A stretch of DNA of 64,000 bases from Juglans regia. Taxonomy: Eukaryota > Streptophyta > Magnoliopsida > Fagales > Juglandaceae. Under the pieces are notes generated by a model. It was given only the letters and a program-made list of their open reading frames with translations. It did no database searches and was not told the origin of the DNA. A program made the translations under genes and the position numbers. The DNA lies in assembly GCF_001411555.2 (NCBI RefSeq), contig NC_049907.1:37067482-37131481 (forward strand), in the 5' to 3' direction. Positions 22,914 through 34,098 of this stretch are shown here, in pieces. Position 1 is the stretch's first letter. Each line of letters begins with the position of its first letter.

Positions 22914-25700
22914 ATGTCAAGCATGGCCCAGACACCCTTAGCCCTCCCTCCCCATCCCACCACCACCCTCTTCAATGCTCTCGAGTCCTCCACCACCCTC
23001 GCCCACCTCAAACAAGTTCACGCCCAAATCCTCCGCCGCTCCAATCACCGCCACGGCTCCAATTCCCTCCTCCTTCAACTTGTCCTCTCCTCTTGTGCAC
23101 ACTCCTCCAGCCTCGACTACGCCCTCGCTGTCTTCAGCCACATTCCAAGGCCCGACACCCGCCTATCCAACAAGTTATTGCGCGAGTTGTCGCGGGGCGC
23201 CGACCCCGGGAAGGCCCTCCTCGTGTATGAGTGGATGAGGAGGGAGGGACTTAGTTTGGACAGGTTCAGCTTCCCGCCATTGCTGAAGGCGGTGTCGAGA
23301 GCATCGGATCTGGTCCAGGGGATGGAGATTCATGGGCTAGCGTCGAAGTTGGGTTTCAGTTCGGACCCGTTTGTGCAGACTGGTTTGGTTAGGATGTATG
23401 CTGTGTGTGGGCAGATAATGGAAGCGAGATTGGTGTTCGATAAAATGTCTCACCGGGACGTCGTTGCATGGAGCATTATGATTGTTGGGTATGGCTATTG
23501 CTGGTATCTTTAATTGATAGAAATGTTAGCACTTGTTTTTTCCCCAAACTCCGATTTGAATTGCTTTGAGATGCATCGGTGACTGTTTTGGCTTATTTTG
23601 GACACATTTTGCAGAAGCAAGGGAACATAAATGTTGGGAGAAATGCACTTGCTAGATGAAAGTTGCAGGAAAACGACAACAGAGTTAAGGAAACATTAAA
23701 AAAAGTTAGTGGTGATGGAAAGCATTAGAAAATAATATATAGTCATGCCACAACTACATGTGAATAGAGTAGGCCACTGCATTACTGCCTCTAATGTCAC
23801 CGCTGGCACCCCCACCATCACCACGACCTGAACTTCTACCCTCATAGCTTCATCACATTCTCCTCTAGGGGTATCTGTTATCGTATGAAACGTTAATTTT
23901 CTAAAGTGAACAAGAATTTTGACACAAAAACTTATTAGCAACCAAATGGGGAGTCACTCCACCTAGAGAGTGGTCGGTTATGAAATTCACGTTTTCTTTT
24001 TGAAGTTTTCCCACTTTTGAGGAAAGTCGTAGGTGAGGAAATTTTAGTTCAAGAAATTTCTTCTTATTTTCTTTGAAAATGCTGACCTTGTAACATTTGC
24101 AAACAGGTACTCCCAGAGTGGTCTTTTGGATGATGCATTGAAACTATTTGATGAGATGAAGGCATCTAATGTGGAACCAGATGAGATTGTTCTTTCTACA
24201 ATTGTTTCTGCCTGCGGCCGCAGTGGAAATTTAAGCTATGGGAAAGCGATCCATGAGTTCATCACTAAAAATAATATTGTTGCTGACCAACATTTACAGA
24301 GTGCTCTTGTTACCATGTATTCAGGTTGTGGATCTATGGATTTGGCTCAGGAACTGTTCGACAAGATGTCACCAAAAAACTTAATTATTTCTACTGCCAT
24401 GGTTTCTGCATATTCAAAGGTTGGACGCGTTGAAGATGCTCGCATGATTTTTAATGAAACAGATGAGAAGGACTTGGTATGTTGGAGTGCAATGATATCT
24501 GGTTATGCTGAGAGTGATCGTCCTCAAGAAGCTCTTAAATTATTCCATGAAATGCAAGCGTTAGGAATACAACCTGATGAAGTCACCATGTTGAGTGTCA
24601 TCTCAGCTTGTGCTCATCTTGGTGGATTGGACCATGCCAAATGGATCCATTTATATGTTGACAAGAATGGATTTGGTGGAGCTTTGCCTGTTAACAATGC
24701 TCTTGTTGATATGTACGCCAAATGCGGGAGCTTGGAAAGAGCAAGATGGGTATTTGAGAAAATGCCAAGAAAAAATGTGATATCTTGGACCAGTATGATC
24801 AGTGCCTTTGCCATGCATGGAGATGCTAGCAATGCACTAAGCTTCTTCTATCAAATGAAAGATACAAAAATAGAACCTAACGGGATTACATTTATCGGGG
24901 CACTTTATGCTTGTAGCCATGTGGGGCTAGTCGAAGAGGGTCGGAAAATCTTTTCATCCATGATTAATGAGCACAACATCACTCCCAAACATGAGCACTA
25001 TGGTTGCATGGTTGATCTCTTTGGCCGTGCCAATCTCTTGAGGGAGGCTCTTGAGGTTATAGAGACAATGCCTTTGGCACCTAATGTCGTCATTTGGGGA
25101 TCCTTAATGGCTGCTTGCCGTATTCATGGTGAAACTGAACTAGGAGAATTTGCAGCCAAACGGCTTCTTGAGCTAGATCCAGATCATGATGGGGCGCATG
25201 TGTTCTTATCAAACATTTATGCTAAAGAAAGAAGATGGGAAGATGTTGGAGAGGTGAGGAGATTAATGAAACATAAAGGTATTTCTAAGGAAAGGGGATG
25301 TAGTAGGATAGAATTAAACAATGAAGTACATGAGTTTTTTATGGCGGATAGAAATCATAAACGGACAAATCAGATCTATGAGAAATTAGACGAGGTGGTT
25401 AGTGAGTTGAAATTGGTTGGTTATGCTCCAAATACCTGTAGCATTCTGGTTGATTTAGAAGAGGAAGAAAAGAAAGAAGTGGTTCTCTGTCATAGTGAGA
25501 AGTTGGCAGTATGTTATGGACTAATGAGTGATCCGAAAGGGAGGTGCATTCGCATAGTGAAGAATCTTAGGATTTGTGAGGACTGCCATACTTTTATGAA
25601 GTTGGTTTCAAAAGTTTATGAGAGAGAGATTGTTGTTAGAGATAGGACGAGATTTCACCATTACAAGAATGGTGCCTGTTCTTGTAAAGAGTATTGGTAA
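22914..25700 (+). CDS. Pentatricopeptide repeat protein, PLS-DYW subclass (At4g14820-like)
   Basis: Two exons, 22914-23488 and 24107-25700, give 722 residues. The splice falls in a Gly codon (GG|G): exon 1 ends WSIMIVG and exon 2 resumes YSQSGLLDDALKLF, restoring an unbroken PPR repeat. Tandem PLS repeats fill residues of about 70-510 (AVFSHIPRPDT, LVFDKMSHRDVVAWSIMI, WVFEKMPRKNVISWTSMISA), followed by E/E+ motifs (MPLAPNVVIWGSLMAACRIH) and a DYW deaminase-like domain: H654-S-E656, zinc ligands C682-x2-C685, and C716-S-C718 before the terminal E-Y-W. The length and sequence closely follow Arabidopsis At4g14820 as I know it. DYW proteins bind specific organelle RNAs and edit C to U; the target and whether it is mitochondrial or plastid cannot be told here. 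The 618-bp intron is notable because most PPR genes lack introns. Confidence 0.95.
23489..24106 (+). other. Intron of the PPR gene
   Basis: Donor GG|GTATGG and acceptor TTTGCAAACAG|GTAC are canonical GT/AG. Reading through instead would end the protein after GYCWYL at 23513, about 200 residues. The intron holds no recognised gene or repeat. Confidence 0.88.
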
Positions 25701-25875
25701 CCAGATGCTTTTTTGTAAGACTGTTTCATATAGTTGAAGTGAAACACCTAAATGCTACAAATTTTAGCGAGCTGTATTGTGTACATTAATCCTAAGGTTT
25801 ATATAGACAAAATTATGATGTGATCCCTAGAATGGGAAAATCAATTTGATGTTAGGAAATTGGTTTCTTGCAATT

Positions 25876-25884
25876 AAATAAAAC
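25876..25884 (+). terminator. Candidate poly(A) signal of the PPR gene
   Basis: AAATAAAA lies about 175 bp after the stop codon, the first good match to AATAAA downstream of it. It is a sequence match only. Confidence 0.4.
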
Positions 25885-25899
25885 CATGAGAGGCAACGA

Positions 25900-26289
25900 A
25901 CTCCTAACTAAATTGCACTAGTGAATAAACAAAACCCTGATGTTAAGATATATTGTTTTGATAAGTGATCTATTAGGAGCGATAAGCGAAAAATTAAAGC
26001 AAAAAAGTGGAATTAATCACACACGTCACAAGGTTTATATGTATCAACGTGTAGGCGTCCACAAAAAACCCTAGTTAGCATGTTAGGTCGAACTAGTAAA
26101 CCCTAATTAGCGGGTTAGGTCGAACTAATAAACCCTAATCAACGGATCGAGTTGGACCAAGTCTTCGCTCCATTGCCCAACCTTCATTAAAAAAAAAATA
26201 ATAAAACTTTAAACAAATTCTTGTTGGGTCAGATCATCAAATTGGGCCGCACACAAACAAAACCAGGTTCCACACAAAGAAGCCCAACA
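25900..26289 (-). mobile_element. Ty1/copia 3' LTR, left edge unresolved
   Basis: On the minus strand the polypurine-like AAGTGAGAGAAT (26290-26301) is followed by TGTTGGGCTTC, the standard copia junction of PPT and LTR start. Within the presumed LTR are a TATA-like ACATATAAACC and repeats of ACTAGTTCGACCTAAC type. The left (3') boundary was not found. It belongs with the RNase H remnant at 26520-26800. Confidence 0.55.
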
Positions 26290-26519
26290 ATTCTCTCACT
26301 TGGAGATTGGTACAATCGCAAGTATCAACCACCTACCTCTGAAACTAAAATATCCACCCCTGCAACTTATAGCTCTCGTCCTCAGGCTAGAAGACCAACT
26401 GAAGTTGCGCACAATTTCGTCTCAAGTGTAACACCATTAGTCAACATATATGTAAGGTTCTTGCTTCCACAAAAGTTCTCAAGTATCAATTAGTCATCAT
26501 GAAGAAAAGATCAAATAAA

Positions 26520-26800
26520 ATGATATCTAATCTAAATTTGTTTGATCATGGAATGAAATGCTAGATTGCTGGCAAGGAATATGGCACCTGACTGTCTTTT
26601 GCCAACTCCTCCAAGAAATTCTGTAACCAAATCATTTTCTTTGATGCTTAAGATACAACAACATACTTAGCTTTTGGGTAGACAAAACAACAATCTTTTG
26701 TAAGTTTGAAGCCCAAGACACAACAGAACCACCCAACATGTAAATAAAACATTTAGTACTCTTCCAGCTATCAGTATATGTAACATACGAATCATCAAAT
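26520..26800 (-). pseudogene. Ty1/copia RNase H fragment
   Basis: The minus-strand translation gives DDSYVTYTDSWKSTKCFIYM, LGGSVVSWASNLQKIVVLST and a continuation to ISFHDQTN. This matches the order of the copia RNase H domain (the D-x-S-W-K-S-T, G-x-V-S-W-x-S-x-x-Q and V-x-L-S-T motifs, and the terminal H-x-R-T-K-H block). Stops and a small deletion after the LST motif inactivate it. The rest of the polyprotein is missing on the right, so only the element's 3' end survives. Confidence 0.7.
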
Positions 26801-27031
26801 TAGGGTATAAAATAGTTTTAGTCTATTTATTTAATTTTAGTCTAGTTATTATTCATTTATTAAACTTTTTTATTTATTTATCGTATAGTATTAGTATTAT
26901 TTATAAATATAAGTAAATTATCAATTTAGATTTTGCTAAGTTTTTGAATCTTAAATCACTGAATGAGATTCCCTTAAAATGTACTTCTAACTTTTATCTT
27001 AAACTCTGACCAGATAAATTTTGTGTTTATC
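26801..27031. other. AT-rich spacer
   Basis: Nothing recognised. Confidence 0.5.
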
Positions 27032-27034
27032 TTA

Positions 27035-27244
27035 GGCTGCGTTTAGATGTTGAACTGAATTGAATTGAGTTGAGATGAAAGTTGAAAATTGAATAAAATA
27101 TTGTTAGAATATTATTTTTTAATATTATTATTATTTTAAAATTTAAAAAAATTGAATTGTTTATTATATTTTGTGTTGAAATTTAAAAAAATTATAATGA
27201 TAAGATGAGTTGAGTTAAGATGCATTTGGAATCCAAACCGGCCC
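27035..27244. mobile_element. Tourist-like MITE (210 bp)
   Basis: Terminal inverted repeats GGCTGCGTTTAGAT... and (minus strand) GGGCCGGTTTGGAT... bracket AT-rich sequence with GAATTGAATTGAGTTGAG and its inverted partner. Flanking bases TTA (27032-27034) and TCA (27245-27247) fit a 3-bp TTA target duplication with one change, as in PIF/Harbinger MITEs. No coding capacity. Confidence 0.75.
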
Positions 27245-27334
27245 TCAAATTCTCTCATCTCCATCAGAATCCATTATACACACAATCTGTGTAAATCACA
27301 ACATCTTCAAGTCCCTTCTTGTTAGGGGTGTAAC

Positions 27335-30300
27335 TAAGACTGTTCATCCGGGCCGGATTTTTATCCGGCCTGGTCCGAAACCCGGATACCCGTTTTTCGG
27401 TTCCGGGTTTCGGTCCGGATCAAATCCGGGCCGAAATTCGGATTATAAAACCCGGACCTATACGGTCCGGATGCGGGTAACTTAAAGCGGTTCCGGATTT
27501 CCAATCCGGTACCCGCATTTATACGTAAAAACGAAGGTCTCTCTTCATCGAGAGTAGCAGTTCGTCTCTTTCTTAGGTTTAGCAGTTCGTCTCTTTCATC
27601 CGTCCCCCCTCTCTCTCTCCTCTTCGAGTTTCTCTTCACAGTTTCTTTCTTAGGTTTAGCTTTCATCCGTTCCCTCTCTCTCTCTCTTCTCTTCGAGTTT
27701 CTTACTTGTGGCTCCGTCGTCTTCTTCTCTCTCTCTTTCTCTCTCGTGCTGAAACCCTAGCACCTGTCACTCTTCCTCTGCCAATCGAAGATCTGTTCCT
27801 CGTGGCCGTCGTCGACTTCTACAACCAAGGTTAGTTTTTCTCCATTTCACATACTCACTCTGTGTTGGTGCTATTATTTCGATTTGGGTTGTGAAATATT
27901 GTCTCTGTGTTAGTTCCTATTGACAAATCAAAAAGTTTCTTTATTTGGGTCTGTTTTATGCTGTTATTTTGCTAGATCTGTTGTTTTTTCTGGTCTTGAC
28001 TTGTTTTTTGCAACTGAGTTTTTGTTCTCTCCGTTGATTTTGGGTTTATTGTGATGTGAATGTTTGAATGGAGTAATCTGGATTTGTGAGACCTAGAAGG
28101 GAAAAGAGTGAAAATATCCATAACCATAGAGTCTCCTAATAAGATTTGGATCTGGGTTTTTTAGATCTGGATCGTGGGCATTAGTTTTAGATGATGTTGA
28201 ACCCAGTTTCTTATAACAGATTTGTTTGGTTTATCGTGTAGTTTTTCTCTTTACATATGATAGGAAGATATTTTTGGCAGAGAATATAATTTGATTTCTG
28301 AATATTTTTTAATGTTATTTTCTTTAGTTTTGTGGTTCAAACTCACAAATATAATTCTGGTTGTCATTAGATTGGATGGTTGTTAACATGTTTCCATCTT
28401 TTTCCTATGTTTCTTAGAGCTACTTTAATGGCAGTGTGTTCTCGGTCCAAGTTACAATATTGTAAGCTTTTAAGTTTAAAGAAACTTTTTATAGAGATTG
28501 GCTCTTTTCCTTGGCTCATTTGTCGATTATCTTCTATTAATTGATATAACTTCTGCTTTGCTTTATACTTTATGCTTGATACTCATTGCTTTATACTCTA
28601 ATAAGCTCAAAAATTTCCTTGGTACACGTGAGGATGCATGGTGTACGGAAAAACATAAATGAAATGATTACATGATCTACCTATTGTCATTAGCTTGAGC
28701 TTTTGAAATATAATTGGCGACTAATTAATTATACTAAACATGTTAATGTTTAAAGGACATAATTAAGATAGAAAGAAAAAGTGTATTAGAAAATTGCATC
28801 TTGTTTAGAAAGGCAGAAGCAATGAGGACAATATATATAAAGGGTTAGTATTCCATGGCATAACATGTTCGTACATCAATTCTATAATAAGCTGAAGGTT
28901 AGTATCATGTTCAAAAGATTTCTCAACAAATACATTTTTTTCGGAAGTATGGTACTTCTAAATTACGAGAAAATGCATAATAGTACTGCTAGAGGAGTAC
29001 TATCCCCTAGTATTTTATTATATCTATGAGGATCTGAAAAACAGATTTTGCATTTGATGAAATTTACACTGAAATTACTTTGTGCTTAATTAATAGAAGT
29101 GAAACAACACATACGTTTCGAGCTAATCATGATCTATTTTGGTGATGCTTTTTCATAGGACTATACCATGGAGCAATTTTAGTATAGTTTATTCCCAAAC
29201 ACAAAAAGAAATCGCCGATACGATTGATCATTTGATCTTGAACAAGGACAATTATTAAGTAGCCGCAAAATACAGCTACGTGATACTCCCAACTTATTAT
29301 GACATGCCATAACATTAAAACTGCTTGTATAAACATTAATTTATTATGACATTCATAGCATTTCAAGATATATTAAGAGTACCACTTGTTTACTTGGCAT
29401 AAACATGTCCAGGTGTGGTGACGTGGAATTCCTTTTTAACCATGTTGTGAGAGATCAAATGTATTTTTTGGTGGTAGCATTTTTCTTCCCAAAAGCTTTG
29501 GATTGACATATTTGGTTTATTATTTGAGTGTCTTCCTTTAATTATCTAGTGTTTCTGATGAAGTGTTGGGACATGTTAACTTGTCATTCTTTTTGTTATG
29601 AACTGTGAGGAACATAGCTTGGAAGTGTAATTTATCTTGCTGTTCCATAAAGAGAAGAATTGGAATTTATCTCAAGGTGAGTTTTGTTCTCATCAACAAT
29701 TTTGGCGATACAATTTGGTGTGAGATTAAAAGACTACATAACTTTTCTAAGTATTCAAAACTTTTGTTTTTTGCAGGATTTCTTTCAGTCAGTCAGATCA
29801 CTTGAAGTTGCTATTCAGTGTGAGATTAAATCATTGATGGAAGACTATGCTAATTATTTTGTAATTCAGATCTTGTAATTTTGTATTTTGTATTGTAATG
29901 TATAAATAACAAATAATGTAATATATAGTGGATTGCATGCATTTTAATTTTTAATTTTTATATATTTTTATTATTCTTGACAATGTTAGTATTATGCTTT
30001 TTAACTTTGACTTAGAAAAGAATGTCATAAAATATAGGCTTTTAAAAAAATTATGATTTTCAACATTTTCTTTTAATAAAGAAAGGCTTTTAGGCTTTAA
30101 CATAAATGGAATTAAGCTCTTCAACATGTATTTTTCTTGAATAGTCTTTAATATAATATAGGCATTTAAAAAAAAAATTAGGCTTTTAAACTGAAAAATG
30201 GACTTAAAAAAGAAGAAGAAAAAAAAAAAAAACCTGGGTATGGTCCGGAACCCGGATTTCCGGGTTGTAAAAATCCGGGTTAATCCGGGTTTCGGCCCAA

Positions 30301-30406
30301 GTTATAACCCGGGTATATCCGAGCGGAACCCGATCCGGATTTGAAATCCGGTTTCCAGGCCGGGTATACCCGGATACCCGGTCCGGTACCCGGTTGAACA
30401 CCCCTA
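27335..30406. mobile_element. Inner non-autonomous hAT element (3.07 kb)
   Basis: It is flanked by a perfect 8-bp duplication GGTGTAAC (27327-27334 and 30407-30414). Its ends are TAAGACTGTTCATCCGGG and, inverted, TAGGGGTGTTCAACCGGG. Subterminal DNA is packed with TCCGGGT/ACCCGGAT motifs, which are probable transposase-binding clusters. No transposase (RNase H-fold hAT domain) could be read in any frame, so it is non-autonomous. The interior looks like a transcribed leader with an intron (27530-27840) and spliced-exon-like pieces near 29600-29880. Confidence 0.88.
27530..27836 (+). other. Leader-like exon with splice donor inside the inner hAT element
   Basis: A CT-rich tract (repeated TTCTTAGGTTTAGC, TCTCTCTC) followed by GAAACCCTAGC and CTACAACCAAG|GTTAGTTTTTC looks like a plant 5' untranslated exon ending in a donor at about 27829. 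The approximately 55-bp TTCGTCTCTTTC...TTAGGTTTAGC unit is imperfectly repeated. Downstream, TTTTTTGCAG|GATTTC (29772-29787) is a plausible acceptor. It may be the residual promoter/leader of the parent transposase or a captured host leader; the sequence does not decide. Confidence 0.45.
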
Positions 30407-31116
30407 GGTGTAACCAGTTCGGTCCGGTCCGGTTTTGAATAAAATCTAGGACCGAATTGGTATGTACCGGTTTTGTATTTTTCAAAACCGATTACGCACC
30501 GGTTACCCTCTTAAACCGGTACTTTCGGTTTTACCGGTTTCCGGTTCGGTCTGGTTTTCCCTTTTTTTAACATGTAAGTTTCACAATTTGTCATTAAAAA
30601 TTTGTTTATAAAAAAAAAAAGATTTGATTTAAAAAAAAATTGTTTTATACTTTTATTAATATATTAGACTATATACTAGTATTAATATTAGACTATTGGT
30701 ATAGTTATAAGTTATATATTAGTATTAGTTATAAATTTTTAATGATTTAATATTAACATTTTATGTAATAATTTATAAATTATAATAAGAAATTATTTCA
30801 TATATGAATATATATATTATATATAAAATTTCACATAAAAATTTATAATTATACATTATATATAAAACTTATATATATTAATATTTAATATATATAAAAT
30901 ATTTTGTATAAAACTTATATATAAAAATATTATTTTTAATTAACCGGTTCCGTTCGGTCCAGACCGATTTTTCGGTTTGAGTTTACACTCCTACTTCCTG
31001 TTTACAAATTAATCATCAAACTCCTACGTGAAATCAAACCCTGTCAAATCTTATTTTAGCAGCCACTGTTTGACCCTAAAACAATCACGTCGTCTATAAA
31101 TATATATATATATATA

Positions 31117-32595
31117 TCTCTCTATTACATATAAAGTGGTTATCTAATATAAATTCTTGTTTTAACAGGTTTTATTCTTTTTTCCGTTAAAGTTAACGCT
31201 TTAAATCCGTCCGTTAATAGTGAATGTTCTTTAATACAGTGTCAGCAAATTGCGGGGGTTCTACTTCATTTTAGTTTTAGCCCACTAAAAACTATTATTG
31301 CGATACAAATATATCATTATTTTATTTAAATCTCTATGTTATCCCCCTACTGCCCACCAAATATCGAAGTTACCCTTCAACGAGCGGAGAAATCGAGGGA
31401 CCTGAAGACATGGTTAAGACAATTGTTGAACATAATTACATATACATTTTAGATTGAAAATAGCTAATGAATAATTGCAATCATTTCAAATAATTAAACT
31501 AAAACAGAAAAAGTCTTTCAAAGATTCAAATCATTCTTCATCTCAAAAGTCTAAGTTAAAAAATAAATAAATTTTATTATTTATATTTGCAATAAAATAT
31601 TTAAATAAATTAATAAGTATAAAATTAAGATTTGAATTCACAAATTTTTTTTATTTGAAATTATATGAAATAGTCATTTATTGACTGTAAAAAAGGAACT
31701 GGGCATGATTACAATGATAGCTTCATTTATTACAATTGCAAAAATCAAAACATTTCCCAACTACAGTATGTGTCTTTTAAAAAAAAATTTATAATTTATG
31801 TAACAAATTTAATGTATAGTCTTTATTAACTCAAACTTAAAATTATATTTCAATCAAATTTATAGTTCTCGAGCATATGTCGAACTCGACGATGGTACAT
31901 GAAGACTGTCTGCTGTTATGTTTGATAAAGTTGTAGAAGAAGCATTCAGTTGTTCAGTAGTTGAGTTTATGAATCATACTGGCAATGTATGTTTTCTTAA
32001 TTTCCATTGTTTTATTGATGTGAGTAAAAAAGTATATCTTAAAATTTTTCACACACTTACTACATTATCTACAAGTAAATTGACTTTTATATTCAAATTG
32101 ACTTTTATTTACATCATTAATACTAATTTCATTATAAACATTGCATTACAAAATTTGTGTTATTTTACAGGAACATTTGTCATATATAGAAAATATTGCA
32201 GCACAAGCTTCACAAAAATAATTGATGATTCAACTTTATGTTGACCCTGACCGACTCAACCAACAGCAGCACAAGAATTTCAACGTCGTCTCTATTGATC
32301 CTGTGCAGGATGACATAAAATGATGAATCATAGTACAAACATCAAACAACACATGTTTTGAACTAATGTTTTTGTTGAACTTTTATTAAACTTATCACAG
32401 GAAGTTTTGTTAAAATTATGGATGTTATAAACATGTATTGGATTGTATGATATTTTGAACTAATATTTTTATTTTATTCACTATGCCTTAAATTATTAAG
32501 TGAAATGAATCAATTTTATAAAATATATATTATTTTTTACAAATAACTATTTCATAAAACTAGGCAAACGTGCTGTGCACGTTGCTCCCGCCTAA
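31117..32595 (+). mobile_element. Non-autonomous Helitron with RPA-like exons
   Basis: The 5' end reads TCTCTCTATTACATATAAAG (from 31117, within a TA run; the exact TC is ambiguous among 31117, 31119 and 31121). The 3' end has a perfect stem AACGTGC-TGT-GCACGTT (32567-32583) followed 8 nt later by CTAA, where Helitrons normally end CTAG/CTRR. It sits between A/T flanks with no target duplication, as expected. The interior carries an RPA-like pseudogene. Confidence 0.7.
31862..32324 (+). pseudogene. RPA70-like C-terminal relic carried by the Helitron
   Basis: One exon (about 31862-31988) encodes VMFDKVVEEAFSCSVVEFMN, resembling the A-x-x-M-F-x-x-x-A-E-x-x-x-G-x-S stretch of replication protein A large-subunit OB folds. 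After an intron ending TTTTACAG at 32169, a second exon encodes HLSYIENIAAQASQK, a TAA, then LYVDPDRLNQQQHKNFNVVS. Plant Helitrons often carry such RPA genes, thought to bind single-stranded DNA during rolling-circle transposition. The TAA and missing N-terminal exons make this copy non-functional. Confidence 0.62.
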
Positions 32596-33200
32596 TATAT
32601 AGATATATATATATATATATATATTTATTCAACCATTCTTGTGCAAATTCAACAACACAACAGCATAACCTACCTCCCTCAACCCGAGTGCATCCCATAC
32701 CTAGAGAAAAAGAAATCTAAACTTTCATTTTCACAGCATCACCGCAATCTTCCTCTTCACCCCTCGTTTTCCGTTGCGCCGCCATGACTCCCTGCTGCCA
32801 AAGCCACTATCACGTTCAGCCCCCTCTCTCAGTGAGTCCCAAATCTGTCTCCCACGATGTCTCTGTTTCTTCAGTTCTCCTTGGCTAAGCTCTGCCGCCC
32901 AAGTCTTTTGTTCTCCTTCATATGTTTTACTCTTGAGTGAAAACTGAAAGAAGCCCTTTGTATTCCGTAAGCCTATGTGCTGCTTTTATGGTTTATTTTC
33001 TGGGTTAATTCCAAAAAAACTACCCTTCGAGTTTTGTCGTGTATCGCTAACTTAAACTTCAAACCATATAATTTAACTTCCATAAGAACTAAGAAGTCAC
33101 CAGAGTCTCATTGTTGGTATACTTACATTATGCCCTAAGCTTTATCTTTGTTTCCTTTTTTTTTTTTTTTTCTCCTTATTGTCATAATACTCCATCTTTA
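32596..33200. other. Spacer with CT-rich leader-like segment
   Basis: 32640-32990 is CT-rich with an ATG at 32784 opening a 34-codon frame (MTPCCQSHYH) that stops without a good splice site. It resembles a plant 5' leader but no following gene is visible. 33145-33175 is a poly-T tract. Nothing else is recognised. Confidence 0.3.
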
Positions 33201-33513
33201 GGAGCCATTTGAAATTTGGATTGAGTTGAGTCTGTCATCAAAACACTCAATTTTTAAATTATTAAATTTATTTTAATTCAAAATCTTTTTATACTTAAGA
33301 CTCACAATATTTTTCAACTCAACATATTTTTACTCGTGAAATTCATAATCTTTTTTAATTTTTCATAAATATATCTAAACTCATATTAAAATTTAAACAC
33401 ATCTAAATTCATTTTAAATGACCCTCACAAAATTCACTCTATAATCTCAACTCATTGTTATTTATAAAAAATTTAATTCATCTCAAGTCAATTAAACATC
33501 CAAACGAAATATA
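33201..33513. mobile_element. Tourist-like MITE, degenerate
   Basis: It begins after a TTA (33198-33200) with GGAGCCATTTGAAATTTGGA and TTGAGTTGAGT, and ends with the inverted CTCAAGTCAATTAAACATCC. The internal sequence is AT-rich with ACTCAACATATTTTT. Similar in plan to 27035-27244; the right boundary is approximate. Confidence 0.5.
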
Positions 33514-34098
33514 AGATTTGTCTCTATTAATCAAATTTATGTACAATCCTTTATATTTACAGAAAGTGCCAATTAACCTCAATTGCCGTGTAACTTTTTC
33601 TTCCCCGACATTAGTTAAGTTGCTTTTCTTATCTGTCATTAATCAAGTTGCCTACGAGAAGGTAGTCAGTACAGTAAGGTAGAACCGTAGATGAAGTTTT
33701 GAAAATGGAAAAATGCTATTCTTATAGTTTATTTTTACTGTTTTATTTTATTATTGTAATTATTTATTTATTTTTTATTTTTTTATTTAATGATTAAAAA
33801 AATATTTTTTAATAATATTATGATTTTTTTAATTTTTTAAAAAATATTTAAAAGTATTAAAAAATACATGTAAAAACAAAAAAAAAAAACATTTGCTTAA
33901 CGGTAGCTCCCAACGAGAGCTGGGAGCTGTGGACGTAGCACGTCCCTTCAAAATGATAATAAAATTTGTTTTGGACATAACAGAATAGTTATTAACAATT
34001 ATTATTTTATTGTCCATATTATATCACACAATAAAAACAGTAATTTTATCGTCCTCCGATCTATTTTTTTGTTTATTTTGTCTTTGCTCTCCTTTTGT
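33514..34098. other. AT-rich spacer
   Basis: No gene or repeat recognised beyond low-complexity T/A runs. Confidence 0.5.

Larger units (their letters stand above)
27323..30993. mobile_element. Outer hAT-type element, split by an inner hAT element
   Basis: Ends are TAGGGGTGTAAC (27323) and the inverse TTTACACTCCTA (ending 30993), flanked by 8-bp duplications CTTCTTGT (27315-27322) and CTTCCTGT (30994-31001). After removing the inner insertion and one copy of its duplication it is about 0.6 kb, rich in GGTCCGGT/ACCGGTT near its ends, and without coding sequence. Confidence 0.85.

Noticed and set aside
22938..23238. Open frames on the other strand and in another frame over PPR exon 1
   Set aside because: They are shadows of the GC-rich, Pro/Ser-rich start of the PPR protein, which has clear family motifs in its own frame.
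23696..23941. Minus-strand open frame within the PPR intron
   Set aside because: 81 codons, no recognised motif, and no splice or promoter support.
25698..25700. EYW instead of DYW at the PPR C-terminus as a sign of a lost function
   Set aside because: Conservative Asp/Glu exchange; the HSE and zinc-binding cysteines are all present, so it is not evidence of inactivity.
32596..32625. TA repeats at 31101, 32600, 34319 and 60600
   Set aside because: Ordinary microsatellites; at 31101 and 32600 they only matter as the AT target of the Helitron.
32784..32890. Short frame MTPCCQSHYH in a CT-rich segment
   Set aside because: No downstream exon or homologue recognised; reported only as a leader-like segment.
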